Assembly: GCA_009599575.1 (NCBI GenBank)
Contig: VWND01000014.1
Location: 372,001 to 436,000, forward strand
Reading direction: 5' to 3'
DNA: 64,000 nucleotides
From: Blumeriella jaapii
Lineage: Eukaryota > Ascomycota > Leotiomycetes > Helotiales > Drepanopezizaceae
Shown here: one piece after another, positions 47,516 to 59,476 of the stretch
Position numbering within the stretch: position 1 is the first letter of the stretch
How the letters are laid out: each line of letters begins with the position of its first letter
Made by a program: the position numbers and the translations under genes
The notes under the pieces: model-generated
Told to the model about the DNA's origin: nothing
The model's database searches: none
The model's input: only the letters and a program-made list of their open reading frames with translations

Positions 47516-48711
47516 TTGATTGAATGAAAACGATATGAGCAAGATGAGCGATGCTTGTAATATAATGAATGAGACTAAAGGTGCAGAGCCAGGCCTGACT
47601 GACGGAATCTCTTCTCATGTCTCTGCGAACCGTTTCCTGCCCCGACTCCCCTACGGGTTTCCGCTCTGGTTCCCGCGCCGTCTTGCTTCAAGGTCCTTTC
47701 CTGTCCTCTCCATTTCTTTTCTTTTCTTTCCTTACCTTGCGTTCCATCGATCAAAACCGCTCAAATTCTCTGGTTCGGGTGCCGCTTCTGCATCCTTCAG
47801 GCGTTCATTATTTACTCACCGACCTACCTACCTACCTACCTACCTCTATCATACCAGAAACAAGAAGGCTAACGACAACGTGCGTGTGCGTACTCGAGGC
47901 AAGACTCACAATCCCTCCCTCAGTCCCTCACCAGCAAATCCGGCGCTCCCCCAAGGCAGTTCGTTGATGGGATGCACATGAGCCCTTCCTCACTCCCTCC
48001 CTCCCCCCTCCCTCCCTCACGCACGCCCGCACGCCCCGATTGCGTTCCGTAGCCCCCCGTGCTGTCCCCAGTGCCGGCTTTCGAAAAGACGCTAGAGGGG
48101 GGATGGATACTTGGAAGAGAAGATGTCTTTCTCTCGAGCTCGGGACGTGGCCCTGTCTCATTCGGCTCTGGGAGGGAGGGGGGGAGATTGGAGATTGCGA
48201 AGCAGCGTTGATGGATTATGATGGTGGTGGTGATGGTGAGGGTGATGGTGAGGGCGTTCTGCGCGGATGGGTTAGCACGGGTAGGTACTGTGCTGTACGG
48301 TACGGTACTTTCCAGGTTGGTTGGTGTTTGTGTGGGTGGGCGTTCTCGTTACGGTACCTACTTAAGAGGTAGGTAGGTAGGTAGTGTTGGGGATTCTGGA
48401 GGTCCAGGACCCAGCAAACACACCTTTTTCACGGTGAGGATTTCTGGTTCCGAGGCGCTTGCTGGCTTGATGTATTTCCCACGAAGCACAGACAGCACAG
48501 CACGCAAGTCGAACGATCCTCGCGAAGGCTTCGATGGATGGACGGACTGACAATGGAGCTTTTGGGAAGGATTTCGATCATCTTTTGTACAACGGCATCG
48601 ACCTCTCCCTCTACAAAAGCCGCGGAATTTCCTCCCTCCTCCTCGTTCTAACCATCCTTGGTTCCCCTGCCCCATCTAAACAAACGGAAAACTCCAATGT
48701 ACACGACTGCC
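47516..48711. other. Convergent 3' region between TCP1 and the Rieske gene, with CTAC/GGTA repeats
   Basis: This 1.2-kb interval contains the 3' ends of two converging genes. (CTAC) repeats run at 47823-47845 and (GGTA) repeats, the reverse complement in sense, at 48368-48384. A GGT/GAT-rich run lies at 48219-48252 and a CCCT-rich run at 47985-48015. Several short frames exist on both strands, but none has a recognisable protein or splice pattern. Confidence 0.5.
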
Positions 48712-49660
48712 TCAACCAATCACGAGCGAGGTCTCTTCCGCAAAGTCGTACTCTGGGATCTCCAGGTTGAGAGGCGCAGGCCCTCTGCGAATGCGGCCGG
48801 AAATGTCGTAGTGAGAGCCGTGGCAAGGGCAGAACCATCCGCCGTAGTCGCCGGCCTCGCCGATGGGTACGCAACCGAGATGTGTGCAAACGCCTTTGTA
48901 ATCCCTATTAGTCCCTCTTCTCCTTGTCTCTTGGTCTCTCGAACGTAGATGGCGGGTAGCACGTACCAATCATGACCAGCCATTCGGGCTTCTTGACACG
49001 GTCCTCGTCCTTCTGGGGATCCCGGAGCGACTCGATCTTGACGCTCTCGGCCTCCTTGATCTCGTCGGCTGTGCGGTGGCGGATGAAGACGGGCTTCCCG
49101 CGCCATTTCACAATGACCTGTTGCTATCAGCGCTCATCCCCGTGCTCAATTGCGTGTTTGTTGACACCTACGTTCTTGCCCTCGGGAATAGCAGCGAGGT
49201 CGATCTCGACCTTAGCCATCGCCAACACGTCCGCGGACGCAGACATGTTCACCAGGAAATCTGCAGCCACGCCAAATCGTCAGCCATCCATCTCAATTGA
49301 CCCCCTTCCGTCGTCGTCCGTCCTGCCCTGCCCTGCCCTGCCATGCCGAACCCTCTTCGTCCCACGTTTCCACGTACCTTGCACCGTCGCCTTCGCGCCC
49401 GCCGCCGTCAGCGCCCCCATCGAGCCGACCATGAAATACTGGAAGAGCAGATTCTGGCCGGAGCCGCTTTTGCTCCGGTAGTGGCTGAAGTCGGGGATCT
49501 TGGAGGTGGCGTCGCCTCCCTGGCCCTTGAACGGCGAGTCGAAGCTGCTCGATCCTGCGGCTTTGACGGCGGAGGTTGAGAGAGCGCGGGCGGCGAAAGA
49601 GGCACCGCTGCGGGGGAGGGCTCGCAGCAGCGTGCGCGAGGTGTGGGCGAGAGAGGCCAT
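48712..49660 (-). CDS. RIP1: Cytochrome b-c1 complex Rieske iron-sulfur subunit, mitochondrial
   Basis: Catalytic 2Fe-2S subunit of respiratory complex III; it takes an electron from ubiquinol and passes it to cytochrome c1. Exons are 49660-49378, 49260-49172, 49117-48967 and 48893-48712; introns are 117, 54 and 73 bp. The product is 234 aa, the normal length. Residues 1-40 ([20 protein letters not shown]..) are a mitochondrial presequence. A single membrane helix lies at about 70-95 ([20 protein letters not shown]). A hinge follows, then the cluster-binding loops C177-T-H179-L-G-C182 and C196-P-C198-H199-G-S. C177, H179, C196 and H199 bind the cluster, and C182 and C198 form the loop disulfide. 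The C-terminus [10 protein letters not shown] is typical. The symbol is the yeast one and is unrelated to repeat-induced point mutation. Confidence 0.97.
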
Positions 49661-51181
49661 CGTGTGCGGTGTTTGGAGGGGTTTGAGGGCGAGATGTCGT
49701 GGTTTGGGATGAAGGTCTGAGGTTTTTGGGATGCACGGCTCGGCTAGAGCTTTGATTATGATGGGGAGGCGCCTGATTGGTCGGGAAAGCTTGATCTGAG
49801 GTTGAACTTCACGTTGTTGCAACACCGCAGTGAAAGATGCATGCGGTGGATATCTTCAAAGAGCTATTTGGTACGTCAATTGGTTTCAAGATTTGTTAGG
49901 CTTCAATCATATGAATTCGATGTTCTCCAGTTCCAACACCCAACTTTTTACATCAGCCCAGCCAGAAAGGTTCAAAGACTCGAAGCGAGGAGCTGGGAAT
50001 CTATATCTGCTGTTCAGATATGCCTTGATTGATTATGTTCTGCTTCGGTTCTCACTTCTTCCCGATGCATTCGGTGTTTTGCAATTGGCATAGGTGTGTC
50101 TTTTCCTGCGCATTCACAGGAAGACAGCTCCACTGTTCCTGCATACCTATGAAGCTCCCCCGTTTGATATCATTACAAGTCTCATGAAAGATGCTTTCAA
50201 GAAGGATGAGTGCTCACGCGTGGACTTCGTTGAGTTGGCATCAAGATATGGCGTCCAAGTACTGTGTGTGAGTGGGTACAGGTCCTCAGGAGTTGATGGC
50301 TTTTGGAATCATCGAGTGCTACGGGGTTTTCACGAGCTTTTACCAAAGAAGGATAGGAGCTCATACAGTACAACTGAGGTCCATACAACTAAGTATGGCT
50401 GTCTCGTGCTGATGAGAAGTCGTTGTCTCAAACCTTTCCCTTCGTGTTGGATTCCACTATGGGAAGATCCTTTGAGAAAAGCTGTATAGAATTTCATGAC
50501 AGCGGAAAGTACAGACGTGGTGGAGGATGCTGCTCAGTCATAGCTGCCTTGAACATAGAGCTTTTGGATGATGATCGAGACCGCTTGTCGAAGAACAACA
50601 CTGGTTAGTGTCTTTGCAAGAATGCACGAAACCCAAAGGGAGGAAATCGACATAGGTAACTCGGTTTGTACTCCACGCATCCAGGCTTGAGCAGATTGGT
50701 TGGCGAGTGGTTTCGAGAAGATGTTGCTTTCTTCGTGACTGTCTTGTCCAATTCATCTTCATCGACTTTCAAGCCAAGCTGTACTGTCGGAGGTAGTACT
50801 GTACAGTACTTAGCGAGAAACCTACTTTCTGTTCCCGGCCAATGTCAATACAAGATCCAAACAATTGAGCTCCAATGACCATGTGAAGCTGTCCAACATG
50901 TTGATCCAAAACTTGCTTTTCCCCATTGATGCAGGGGTGAAAAGAAGAAAAGCCCCAACATCGATGACTTACATACCAGCCGCAGAGCTCCAGGCCATGA
51001 CGTATGCGAAGTTCCCAGGCCGCTCGCCATACTAAAGGGTAGCGCAAACACCTCCACCCAAACACCTCCATCAACTTTCCTCTTCCCTCTTTCCTCTTCC
51101 CTCTTTACAACTACAACAACAACAACAACGTCAACTTTCCGACACCTTCAACCACCCCAAAATACACTCCGTTCACCCAAA
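49661..51181. other. Divergent intergenic region, Rieske gene to small charged-protein gene
   Basis: In 1.5 kb without a supported gene, the longest frame (50094-50489, plus, 131 codons) has no recognisable domain and no coding-type neighbours. A GTAC palindrome-like stretch sits at about 50795-50815. The last 120 bp before 51182 are pyrimidine-rich (repeated CTCTTCC) followed by (CAA) repeats at 51110-51127, which is typical of a fungal core promoter and leader. Confidence 0.45.
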
Positions 51182-51804
51182 ATGAGCGGAACATCCAACG
51201 TCGGTCAAGCTTCGGTCTACGAGGACGGAGACCAGAAGAACGTCCCCAAGTCGGAGCTCGAGCAGGAGAAGAAGGACGCCAGATTCCACGAGGGCCAGAA
51301 GCACAGCCACAAGGCCCTTGATTCCAGTGAGTGTCGCAGGGTGCTACGACAAAAGTTAGCCGCTGATGTGGTGCCAATAGAGGATGAGAGATCCATTGCC
51401 AACAAGCTTGCCCGTGAGGAGAAGGTTCGTCGCCCCGTTTGCACCGAGCCGGAGGGCAACGACAGAAGGCGCACCGGATGAACGACACATGCTGACCACG
51501 AGCAGCGTAAGGATGAAGACGACGATGAGTCGGAGGAGACCAAGGCCCTGAAGAAGGATCCAACCCTGCCCGTAAGTGTCTCTGTCCGCCCGCTGCTGTC
51601 TCCCTACCAAGAGTGCCGAGAACATACGTTTCGCTCGGAAAGTAGAACCATACTTTGTCTTGGTCGTCTTCTTCACCAGACAACCCGAGCTGACACCAAC
51701 ACCAGGCCAAGATGCACGGTAACGAGCCCAGCAAGGGCGCCAAGATCGACGCACAAATACAACAGGAAGAGGAAGAGGAGCTGAAGAGAAAGGGCAAGGC
51801 TTGA
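51182..51804 (+). CDS. Small, highly charged uncharacterised protein
   Basis: Four exons (51182-51326, 51381-51424, 51506-51571, 51706-51804) with introns of 54, 81 and 134 bp give 117 aa. All junctions are GT..AG, the phases agree, and intron 3 has a good CTGAC branch. The product is rich in Lys and Glu/Asp, without hydrophobic segments or signal peptide. It has a Gln/Lys-rich start, an acidic middle (RKDEDDDESEETK) and a conserved-looking KMHGNEPSKGAKIDA followed by a run of glutamates. It is probably soluble and disordered. I do not recognise a family and assign no function. It was chosen as real because four short exons join into one frame with clean splice sites after a typical promoter. 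Confidence 0.78.
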
Positions 51805-52443
51805 AGGAAACATCGGATGAGCTCGCTCTGTCTGTGCAGGGCAGCAATGGACCAAGAAGGGCTTAGGGATGGCGCGCCGAAAGGAAGTGGTAACAACCAC
51901 ATTGCTTCTTCTAAAGTCTAGAATAAAAGCCTGATGTCCCCATCAGTTTTCCTCGTTGTGGCATGCGTGAAAACATAAATGAGAAAGCTCCCAGTGATCG
52001 CAAGTGGAAATGATTGTTGCTGTGTTGTGAAAAAGACAGGTGAGCCGGGTGATCCCTTGGTCTATCTATGTACGTATCTATGTAAGGTACGTACCGTACC
52101 GTACCGTACAGTACAGTACTGTACATACAGTAAGTTCATCGTATTCATTGAAGCTTAATCCTGGTCGCCGTAGTGGCCGGGAGGCACGAGGCTCCGAGTA
52201 TGTACAGTACAGTCAGTACAGTACTGTGCAGTGCTCTACATCTCGAAACATCACCAACAAGCTCCCAGTGGCCGATAAGGAATGCGAAAATGCTAGAACG
52301 TCTGGACAGCTGTATTCACTACTCCGATTCCATATCTCTGCGCGACCCTTCAGCTTGAGGATATTTCGAAAGTGCCCTATACTGCGCCCCTCACTCTCCC
52401 TCCTCCATGACATCGCCCAGATGACCCTCGAAGCTCCGCAACC
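51805..52443. other. Upstream region of VPS15 with GTAC-type repeats
   Basis: This holds the 3' region of the small charged-protein gene and the leader of VPS15. A nearly self-complementary GTAC/CAGTAC run lies at 52086-52129, and a second CAGTAC cluster at 52200-52231. No supported ORF is present. Confidence 0.5.
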
Positions 52444-55400
52444 ATGGGACAAGGCTTCTCCCTCATCACGCTCAACGCGGGCAACGCGAGCATCGACGTC
52501 CCCGAGCTTTCGGATCTCACGTATGAAAAGTCTATGGGGAATGCGCGTTTCATGAAGAGCATACGAGCCCGGCATCAGGATGGAGTCGTGCTGGTCAAGG
52601 CTGTCGTCAAGCCGTATGCCATGCCTCTGGACAAATACAAGCGCAAAATCATTCGTCAGTAAGGCCACTCTAAAGGGAGAGTCTGTCGTGCTAATACCCG
52701 TCTTCAGAAGAGAGGACGGCGTTGGCTGACGTTCCTAATGCGCTTGCATACCAACGAATCGTGGAGACCGAGACGAACGGATTTCTTGTGCGGCAGTACC
52801 TATACAGCTCGCTCTACGATCGCATGAGTACCCGCCCTTTCCTGGAAGACATCGAGAAGAAATGGCTCGCCTTTCAGCTACTGTGCGGCGTACGGGACTG
52901 TCATGCTCGGGATGTATTCCATGGCGATATCAAGACGGAGAATACGCTGGTGACCTCTTGGAACTGGCTATACCTGTCCGATTTCTCCTCGTCATTCAAA
53001 CCGACAACTCTGCCGGAGGACAACCCGGCCGATTTCTCCTACTTTTTCGATAATGCGGGGAGACGGACTTGTTACTTGGCTCCCGAACGATTTCTGGCCG
53101 CTGGGGAGATTTCAGATCCCAAAGCACAAGTAACATGGGCGATGGATGTCTTCAGTACTGGATGCGTGTTGGCTGAGCTGTTCTTAGAGACTCCAATTTT
53201 CAACTTGAGTCAGCTATACAAATATAAGAGAGGAGAATACAATCCCGTCACAGCCCACCTCAGTCGGATCTCAGACAAGGACGTCCGAGAAATGATCGCC
53301 CATATGATACAGCTCGACCCAGAATCAAGGTATTCGGCAGAGCGATACCTTGACTTCTGGAGGAAGAAAGTCTTCCCGGACTATTTCTATAGTTTCCTGC
53401 ATCAATATGTGGGCTTGATCACCGACCCGTCGTCGGGGAGAACGCCCATATCTGGCGCTTCGGCCAACCTGGGAGAGGCCGACGATCGAATAGACCGGAT
53501 ATACTACGACTTCGACAAGATTTCGTATTTCCTGGGCTACGAAAACGACAACCGAGTAATTGAAAAACCATCAAGCGTGGCTGGTGGACTGAAGCTTCTG
53601 CCGGTACATCTGAATATTCCGAACAACGAGCACCCATCATCCATCGTCGATGTAAAGCCAGCGGATGATGGACCCTTGATTTTCCTGGCTCTGATAGTAT
53701 CGTCTCTACGGAACACTGCTCGAGCTACAGCCAAGATTAGAGCATGTGATATCCTACTCGCATTCTCTGAGCGCCTAACCGACGAGGCGAAGCTTGACAG
53801 AGTGTTGCCGTATCTGGTGGCATTGCTCAGTGACAAAGTCGACATAGTCAAAGTTGCTGCCATACGAACCCTGACCCAGCTCATGGCTTTGGTAACAGTG
53901 GTATCCCCGGTCAACGCACACGTTTTCCCCGAGTACATCTTACCACGAATGCAGGGATTTCTGCCTGGATCAGCTTCGGAGCCTGGGCCTTTAGTTCGAG
54001 CAACTTATGCTGCATGTCTAGGCAGTCTTGCAACCTCAGCTTCACGTTTCCTCGACATGGTTGCAACACTGAGAGCCGATGGTGCTCTTCCAACAGCGGA
54101 CCCCGATGCAGAAGATAGCAACATGGCGAAAGCAGAGATTCAAGGATTGTTTGACAGCTCAAGGGCAGAGCTTATTCAGATGTTCGAAACACACACCAAG
54201 GCATTAATCACGGATGGTGATTCTGCTGTGAGACGTGCGTTTCTTGGATCCGTCCCGGAACTATGCATGTTTTTTGGGACGGCTGACTCTAACGACATCA
54301 TCTTGAGCCATCTGAATACCTACCTCAATGACAGAAATTGGATGCTTAAGTGTGCCTTCTTCGAGACCATCGTTGGTGTTGCGACCTTTTTGGGAGGTAC
54401 CAGTCTGGAGGAGTTCATTCTACCGCTGATGGTCCAGGCACTGACGGACCCCGAAGAGTTCGTCATTGCGAGTGTCCTACGCTCGCTTGCCAGCATGGCC
54501 GAGTTAGGTCTTTTTCAACGATCCAGGACATGGGAGCTGGTAGATATCGTTGGGAGGTTTACAATGCATCCCAATATGTGGATACGCGAGGCCGCCGCGA
54601 TGTTTCTATCTTCTGCGACACTCTTCCTGTCAGTTGCGGACACTCAATGCATCATGTACCCGTTGATAAGCCCATTCTTGAAGACGTCCTTAAATGACTT
54701 CTCGGAGCTAAACATCCTCGACAACCTCAAAAAACCACTGTCTCGTGCAATTCTGGACCTCTCTGTAACATGGGCCACGAAAGTTGACCGAGGGATATTT
54801 TGGAAACCAGTGCACCAACTACGAACCTTCTCCTTTGACCCGAACGGCTTCAGCCTGACCACAATCTCTGGAAAGGACCTTGGCCACCAGGCTTTGCAGA
54901 AGGTGCCAAAAAACGAAGAGGACGAGCAGTGGCTGGCAAAATTGAGAAACATGGGCCTCGGCCACGACGATGATGCCAAGCTATTGTCTTTGCGGGAGTA
55001 TATTTGGCGCCTTGCAGTTTCCAGGACACGAGACACAACACAGCATCCTGCCTATCTCAACGATGTGATCAACCTTCGTAATATTGGAATAACACCCCAG
55101 ACGGTCATGTTTGAAGAGTCACCACGTCTGGCAGAATCTCTGAGACGGCTCAACGGGGCTTCTGAAGATGATTATAAGGTGCCCCATACTATTGCTGACG
55201 CGTTACTCGATGCGTCGTTGACGATTGGTAATGACGACGCGATGTCCCGACGGCGACGGTCTGCATACAATACCCACAAAGCCCGAATCAACAGTCAGGT
55301 CGGTCCAATGTCTACAAATGGGCGTGGTGCTCGTTCACCCATCTCTCCATCGTCAGCTATGTCTAGGTCTCCGAAGGAAACAGAACCAAGTTCATCAGAT

Positions 55401-57197
55401 TCCACTCGTAATCGAACTTCTCATCAAGTTACAAGTGCTAAAGGCAGTGACGATGAGGGAAACCCGGTACCTGAAACAGGTTCAAGTACCCTTTCTAGGG
55501 AAACGAACAATGATATTCGCCGGAAGTCTAGTGCTATCAATTTATTGAACCGAAAGGATACCATCAAATCAGTTGCCGAAACTGCAACGACCACGACAAG
55601 CGCTTTCGGTAAAGTAGAAGGGATTCCCCATCACCGCAGCGAGTCATCTGCCCTTGCGCTGGTCAAAGAGAAAGACAAGCTGGACCGGGACCAGCATCGC
55701 TTCCGAGCATCACATACATATACAGGCAATGATCCTAGCATACTGAAAATGCTGGACGCGATGTACATCGAAAACTACCCCAGTGATATCGCTGAATTTG
55801 GGCCGATGATTGCAACCTCAAGCAGGAGGAAAAGCATCAACAAAAGCTCTAGCCAAGGCACTGATCGACCCTGGAAGCCAGAAGGCAACTTGGTGGCCAC
55901 ATTCGCAGAACACTCTGGCCCCATACGCCATATTGCTGTCGCTCCTGATCACATGTTCTTCCTTACTGGCGCGGATGATGGTTGTGTGAAGGTCTGGGAC
56001 ACTGGGAGGCTAGAACGCAATATCACGCACCGGTCCCGGCAAACACACAGGCACGCCAACGACGTCCAGATTACAGCATTATGCTTTGTTGAAAATACCT
56101 ACTCATTTGTCAGCTGTGGCAGCGATGGCAGCATTCATGTGACCAGAGTCGAATGCGTGCAAGCCAGCGGTACATTGCGATACACTAAGCTTCGACTCCT
56201 GCGTGAGTATCAGCTACCACACGGTGAAATGGCTGTCTGGGCCGATCACTTCAAGGTAGAAACCCACTCCACCTTGATTATTGCTACAAATCGGTCGCAT
56301 GTCATTGCTATCGATCTTCGAAACATGGAAGTCCTATACACATTGGAGAACCCTGTTCATCACGGTACACCTACCTGTTTTGTGGTGGACAAGCGACGGC
56401 AGTGGCTACTCTTGGGCACATCTCATGGTGTCCTGGATCTTTGGGATCTCCGCTTCAAGGTGCGTCTACGAGCTTGGGGAATACCAGGAGCCACGTCTGT
56501 TTATCGCATGTCTCTGCATCCTACAAGAGGCCGGGGCAGATGGGTGTGCGTCGCAGGCGGCAGCGGACACGGTGAGATGACTGTGTGGGATGTCGAAAAG
56601 GTGCAATGCAGAGAAGTCTACCGTGTAGGAGGTAGCAGAGACGGACCCAAATCATACGATCCCTGGCCCGTCGACGAGGATCGCCCAGAAGGCATGCTTG
56701 GTCGCTTCGCAACTGCACTGGAGCCGAGCGGATCTAGCAACTCTGATCGAGGCATGCGGGCGATGGTGGTCGGCACAGACTCATTTGATGACAATCGGGA
56801 AACCAAGTACGGTTTCATCATCACTGGCGGTTCCGACAAGAAGATACGTTTCTGGGATGTTTCCCGAGTGGAGAACTCCATGCTTGTTAGCGGGCTTGAT
56901 GCCGAGGAGTTGAAGCCATCGTTCTCCTCCGTAAATCCAACGGTTTCCCTGACACTGAACACGGAAAGAATCCCAAGGCCTAGTCCGACGGTACCTAACG
57001 CCGGAGCTGGGGCACGAACCTCGAGCTCGACCAAGATCGCGAGCGGGCGGCCGCCTCGGTCAACCGTAATCTCACTCCAGCAACAGCAGCTGCTGAGAAC
57101 TCACCTGGACTCGATTCTCAATGTTGCCTTATTGGAGGTTCCTTACGGAATGATAGTGTCGGTGGATCGATCTGGCGTTGTGTTCGTATTCCAATAA
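52444..57197 (+). CDS. VPS15: VPS15, regulatory kinase-like subunit of class III PI3-kinase
   Basis: Membrane-anchoring partner of the lipid kinase Vps34, needed for autophagy and vacuolar protein sorting. Exon 1 is 52444-52654 and exon 2 is 52708-57197; the 53-bp intron has a GTCAGT donor, a CTAAT branch and a TTCAG acceptor. The product is 1566 aa, near the size of other fungal VPS15 proteins. MGQGFS at the start fits N-myristoylation at Gly2. The protein-kinase-like domain (about 25-330) has HGDIKTEN (142-149), DFS in place of DFG (about 163) and a CYLAPERF block. HEAT-type helices follow (about 340-700). A Ser/Thr-rich linker (about 880-1110) leads to C-terminal WD40 repeats (about 1130-1566, for example GADDGCVKVWDTGR and GGSDKKIRFWDVS). 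An alternative junction using GTAAGG at 52659 needs a weaker acceptor at 52715 and loses conserved residues. Confidence 0.96.
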
Positions 57198-57389
57198 GGA
57201 AGGCATGCATTTGGCAGGCGTTGGGGACCATTTGGAGAGCATTTGACAGGCGCTGGCCACGTAGATTCACAAAGCCAATAGACTCATGGCTACGAACGAG
57301 CTCAGGCGTTCATTATCAAGATGTCTGAATAAAAACTATCCTTAAGTACCGCTAATGGGTGATTGTTGTTGATATTGAGTGCCCTTTTT
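57198..57389. other. 3' region of VPS15
   Basis: This is short AT-leaning 3' flanking sequence with an AATAAAAAC-like polyadenylation signal near 57328. It also holds a small repeated phrase, TTTGGCAGGCGTTGG / TTTGACAGGCGCTGG, at about 57211-57256. Confidence 0.4.
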
Positions 57390-57643
57390 CAGTGAAAGTA
57401 TTAACCAGTGATAGTATCAACCAGTGAAAATTTAAATCAGTGAAAGCATCAACCAATGCAAATATCAATCAATGAAAGTATTAACCAATGAAATTGTTAA
57501 CCAATAAAGGTATTACCCAGTAAAAGCATTAATCAGTGAAAGCATCAGTCAGTGAAAGTATCAGCCAGTGACAGTATTAACAAGTGAAAGTATCAACTAG
57601 TGAAACTATCAACCAGTGAAAGTATCAATCAGTTACAGTATAG
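57390..57643. repeat. 16-bp minisatellite, about 16 copies, no indels
   Basis: The consensus is CAGTGAAAGTATCAAC. Copies start every 16 bp from 57390 to 57630 (15 full steps), with only substitutions, including CAATGAAAGTATTAAC, CAGTAAAAGCATTAAT and AAGTGAAAGTATCAAC. The array lies between VPS15 and U2A', about 260 bp before the U2A' start. Confidence 0.92.
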
Positions 57644-57906
57644 TACAGTACCTCAGAAAAGCATACAAGCTCTCGTGTTTTGTTTTGACTCCTTGTAGAG
57701 CCTAGCGCACCTTCTAGCTCGCTAATTCTCGACCTTCAAGCTTTGGGGGGAAAGCGGAAAGCCTTAAGAGTTCTCAGCCTCGTCCGGAACTCGAAAATCC
57801 TCAACCCACAACCACAGCATTTCCTCCAGCACAACTACTGCCCCAAGCTGGGCACTTCTCTCCGTCCTCTCCGCCAGACCACGAAACAGCAGGTAAAATC
57901 GCAAAC

Positions 57907-58956
57907 ATGCGTCTCACAGCAGACCTCATCCAGAACTCCCTCTCCTACCTCAACCCACTCAAGGAGCGCGAACTTGATCTCCGAGGTGCGTACCCTGAAA
58001 AGAGCATGATACTACACTTTGATTTCGAGAGCTGAGTTGATATCAAACCCTTTGTACTTCTGCAGGCCACAAAATCCCCGCGATTGAGAACCTTGGTGTC
58101 GCTGGCGTAAGTTCTCCCTCTTCTCTAGTCAAGCATGCCCACAGCCCCCCTACGCCGAGAATCTGGCATTGGATGCTAACAATGGAGCGAAATATCGTAG
58201 CCTCACGATGCAATCGACCTTACCGACAACGATATCCAGGTCCTAGGCAACTTTCCGCTCTCCCCACGTCTCCGCACACTGCTGCTGGCGCGCAACCGCG
58301 TCGCGGGCGTGCAGCCCTCGCTCGCGAACTCGATACCGAACCTCACGACGCTGGTGCTGACGTCAAACCACTTTGCGGAGCTGGCGGATCTGGATGTGCT
58401 TGGCACGTTGAGGCAGTTGACGCACCTGGTGCTGTTGGAGAATCCGGTGACGAGGAAAGAGGTGCGTTCTCCCCCATTCGATCACATCCCTGAAGCTGGA
58501 ACGGGGAATTCGGGCAACGGGGCCCTGACAGAGAGCAGAACTACCGGTACTGGGTTATCTGGAGGTGCCCGAGCGTGCGGTTCCTGGATTACAGAAAGGT
58601 GAAGGATGTGGAGCGCGGGAAGGCAAATGAGATATTCGGCACTGCTGCTGCGCCCTCCGCGTTGGCTTCCAAGGTACGCATCGCTTCCTCTGCACGAATT
58701 GCCCGAGAAGGCGGCTGACGAGAGGCAGATCATGGGCGTCAAGTCCAAGACCTTCGATGTACCCTCCGCGAATGGCTCCGCGGCGCCCTCGTCATCGAAG
58801 AACTATCGCGTCAAGCTCACAGACAAGGAACGCAAGAAGGTCGAGGAGCTGATTAGGAACGCAAAGAGTCTGCAAGACATCATCCGCTTAGAGCAGGAGC
58901 TGAACGAGGGGAGGGTGCCGGCTGCTGCGCAAGGGGCTGATGCGATGGAGGAGTGA
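57907..58956 (+). CDS. LEA1: U2 small nuclear ribonucleoprotein A' (U2A')
   Basis: Leucine-rich-repeat protein that pairs with U2B'' on the U2 snRNA stem-loop and supports branch-site recognition in the spliceosome. Five exons (57907-57985, 58066-58106, 58201-58461, 58539-58673, 58729-58956) with introns of 80, 94, 77 and 55 bp encode 247 aa. It opens MRLTADLIQNSLSYLNPLKE and continues RELDLRGHKIPAIENLG across junction 1, the hallmark U2A' start. LRRs follow: AIDLTDNDIQVLGNFP, LRTLLLARNRVAG, LTTLVLTSNHFAEL, LTHLVLLENPVTRK. Then come the cap NYRYWVIWRCPSVRFLDYRK and a Lys/Glu-rich C-terminal helix. All junctions keep frame. The C-terminal tail is shorter than in animals. Confidence 0.95.
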
Positions 58957-59476
58957 AGCTGAGAACTTGAGGTCTGGGATGGAACGAAGCGGAGAGCATT
59001 TGGCGATGAAGCATGTCCATGGCGTCAAGGCAGAGGTCGAGCGAGATGCGAAGACGGAAAAAAGCACATCGAGGCGTTTGCGAGATACAAAGCTTCTGTG
59101 GATATAGAGAGGAGCGAAAGTGGACATCTCTCGGAGATTGGGCAATAATCCACATATGATCTCGCAGCACCCATTCATTGCATGTTGCTATAGTGGTAGG
59201 CAAATCGTGATGATGGTTTACATGGACCTAACGCCTAACATGCATGTGCGAGCCACAAGCAGAGTGCCGACTTCTACGTAGACGAAGGTCGTGTGAATCA
59301 GTACCTAGCAGCGATAGTGCCACATAGCGCGAAGTGGACCCATCGCAACCACCAGTCCTCCGAAGAGCCAAATAGTAAACGAGACCAGCAGACGCAGGAC
59401 TCCTCCTCCTACAGTACAGGCCAGCTTGTCCGGACAACGAAAGAGGCTCGGATCAACGGGACAGGGCGACAACCAA
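58957..59476. other. Convergent 3' region, U2A' and the Dpb3-like gene
   Basis: This 520-bp spacer contains the 3' untranslated ends of two converging genes. No ORF with support and no notable repeat were seen. Confidence 0.5.

Noticed and set aside
50094..50489. 131-codon ORF in the Rieske/small-protein spacer
   Set aside because: No domain, no plausible splice partners and no distinctive composition; it cannot be supported from sequence alone.
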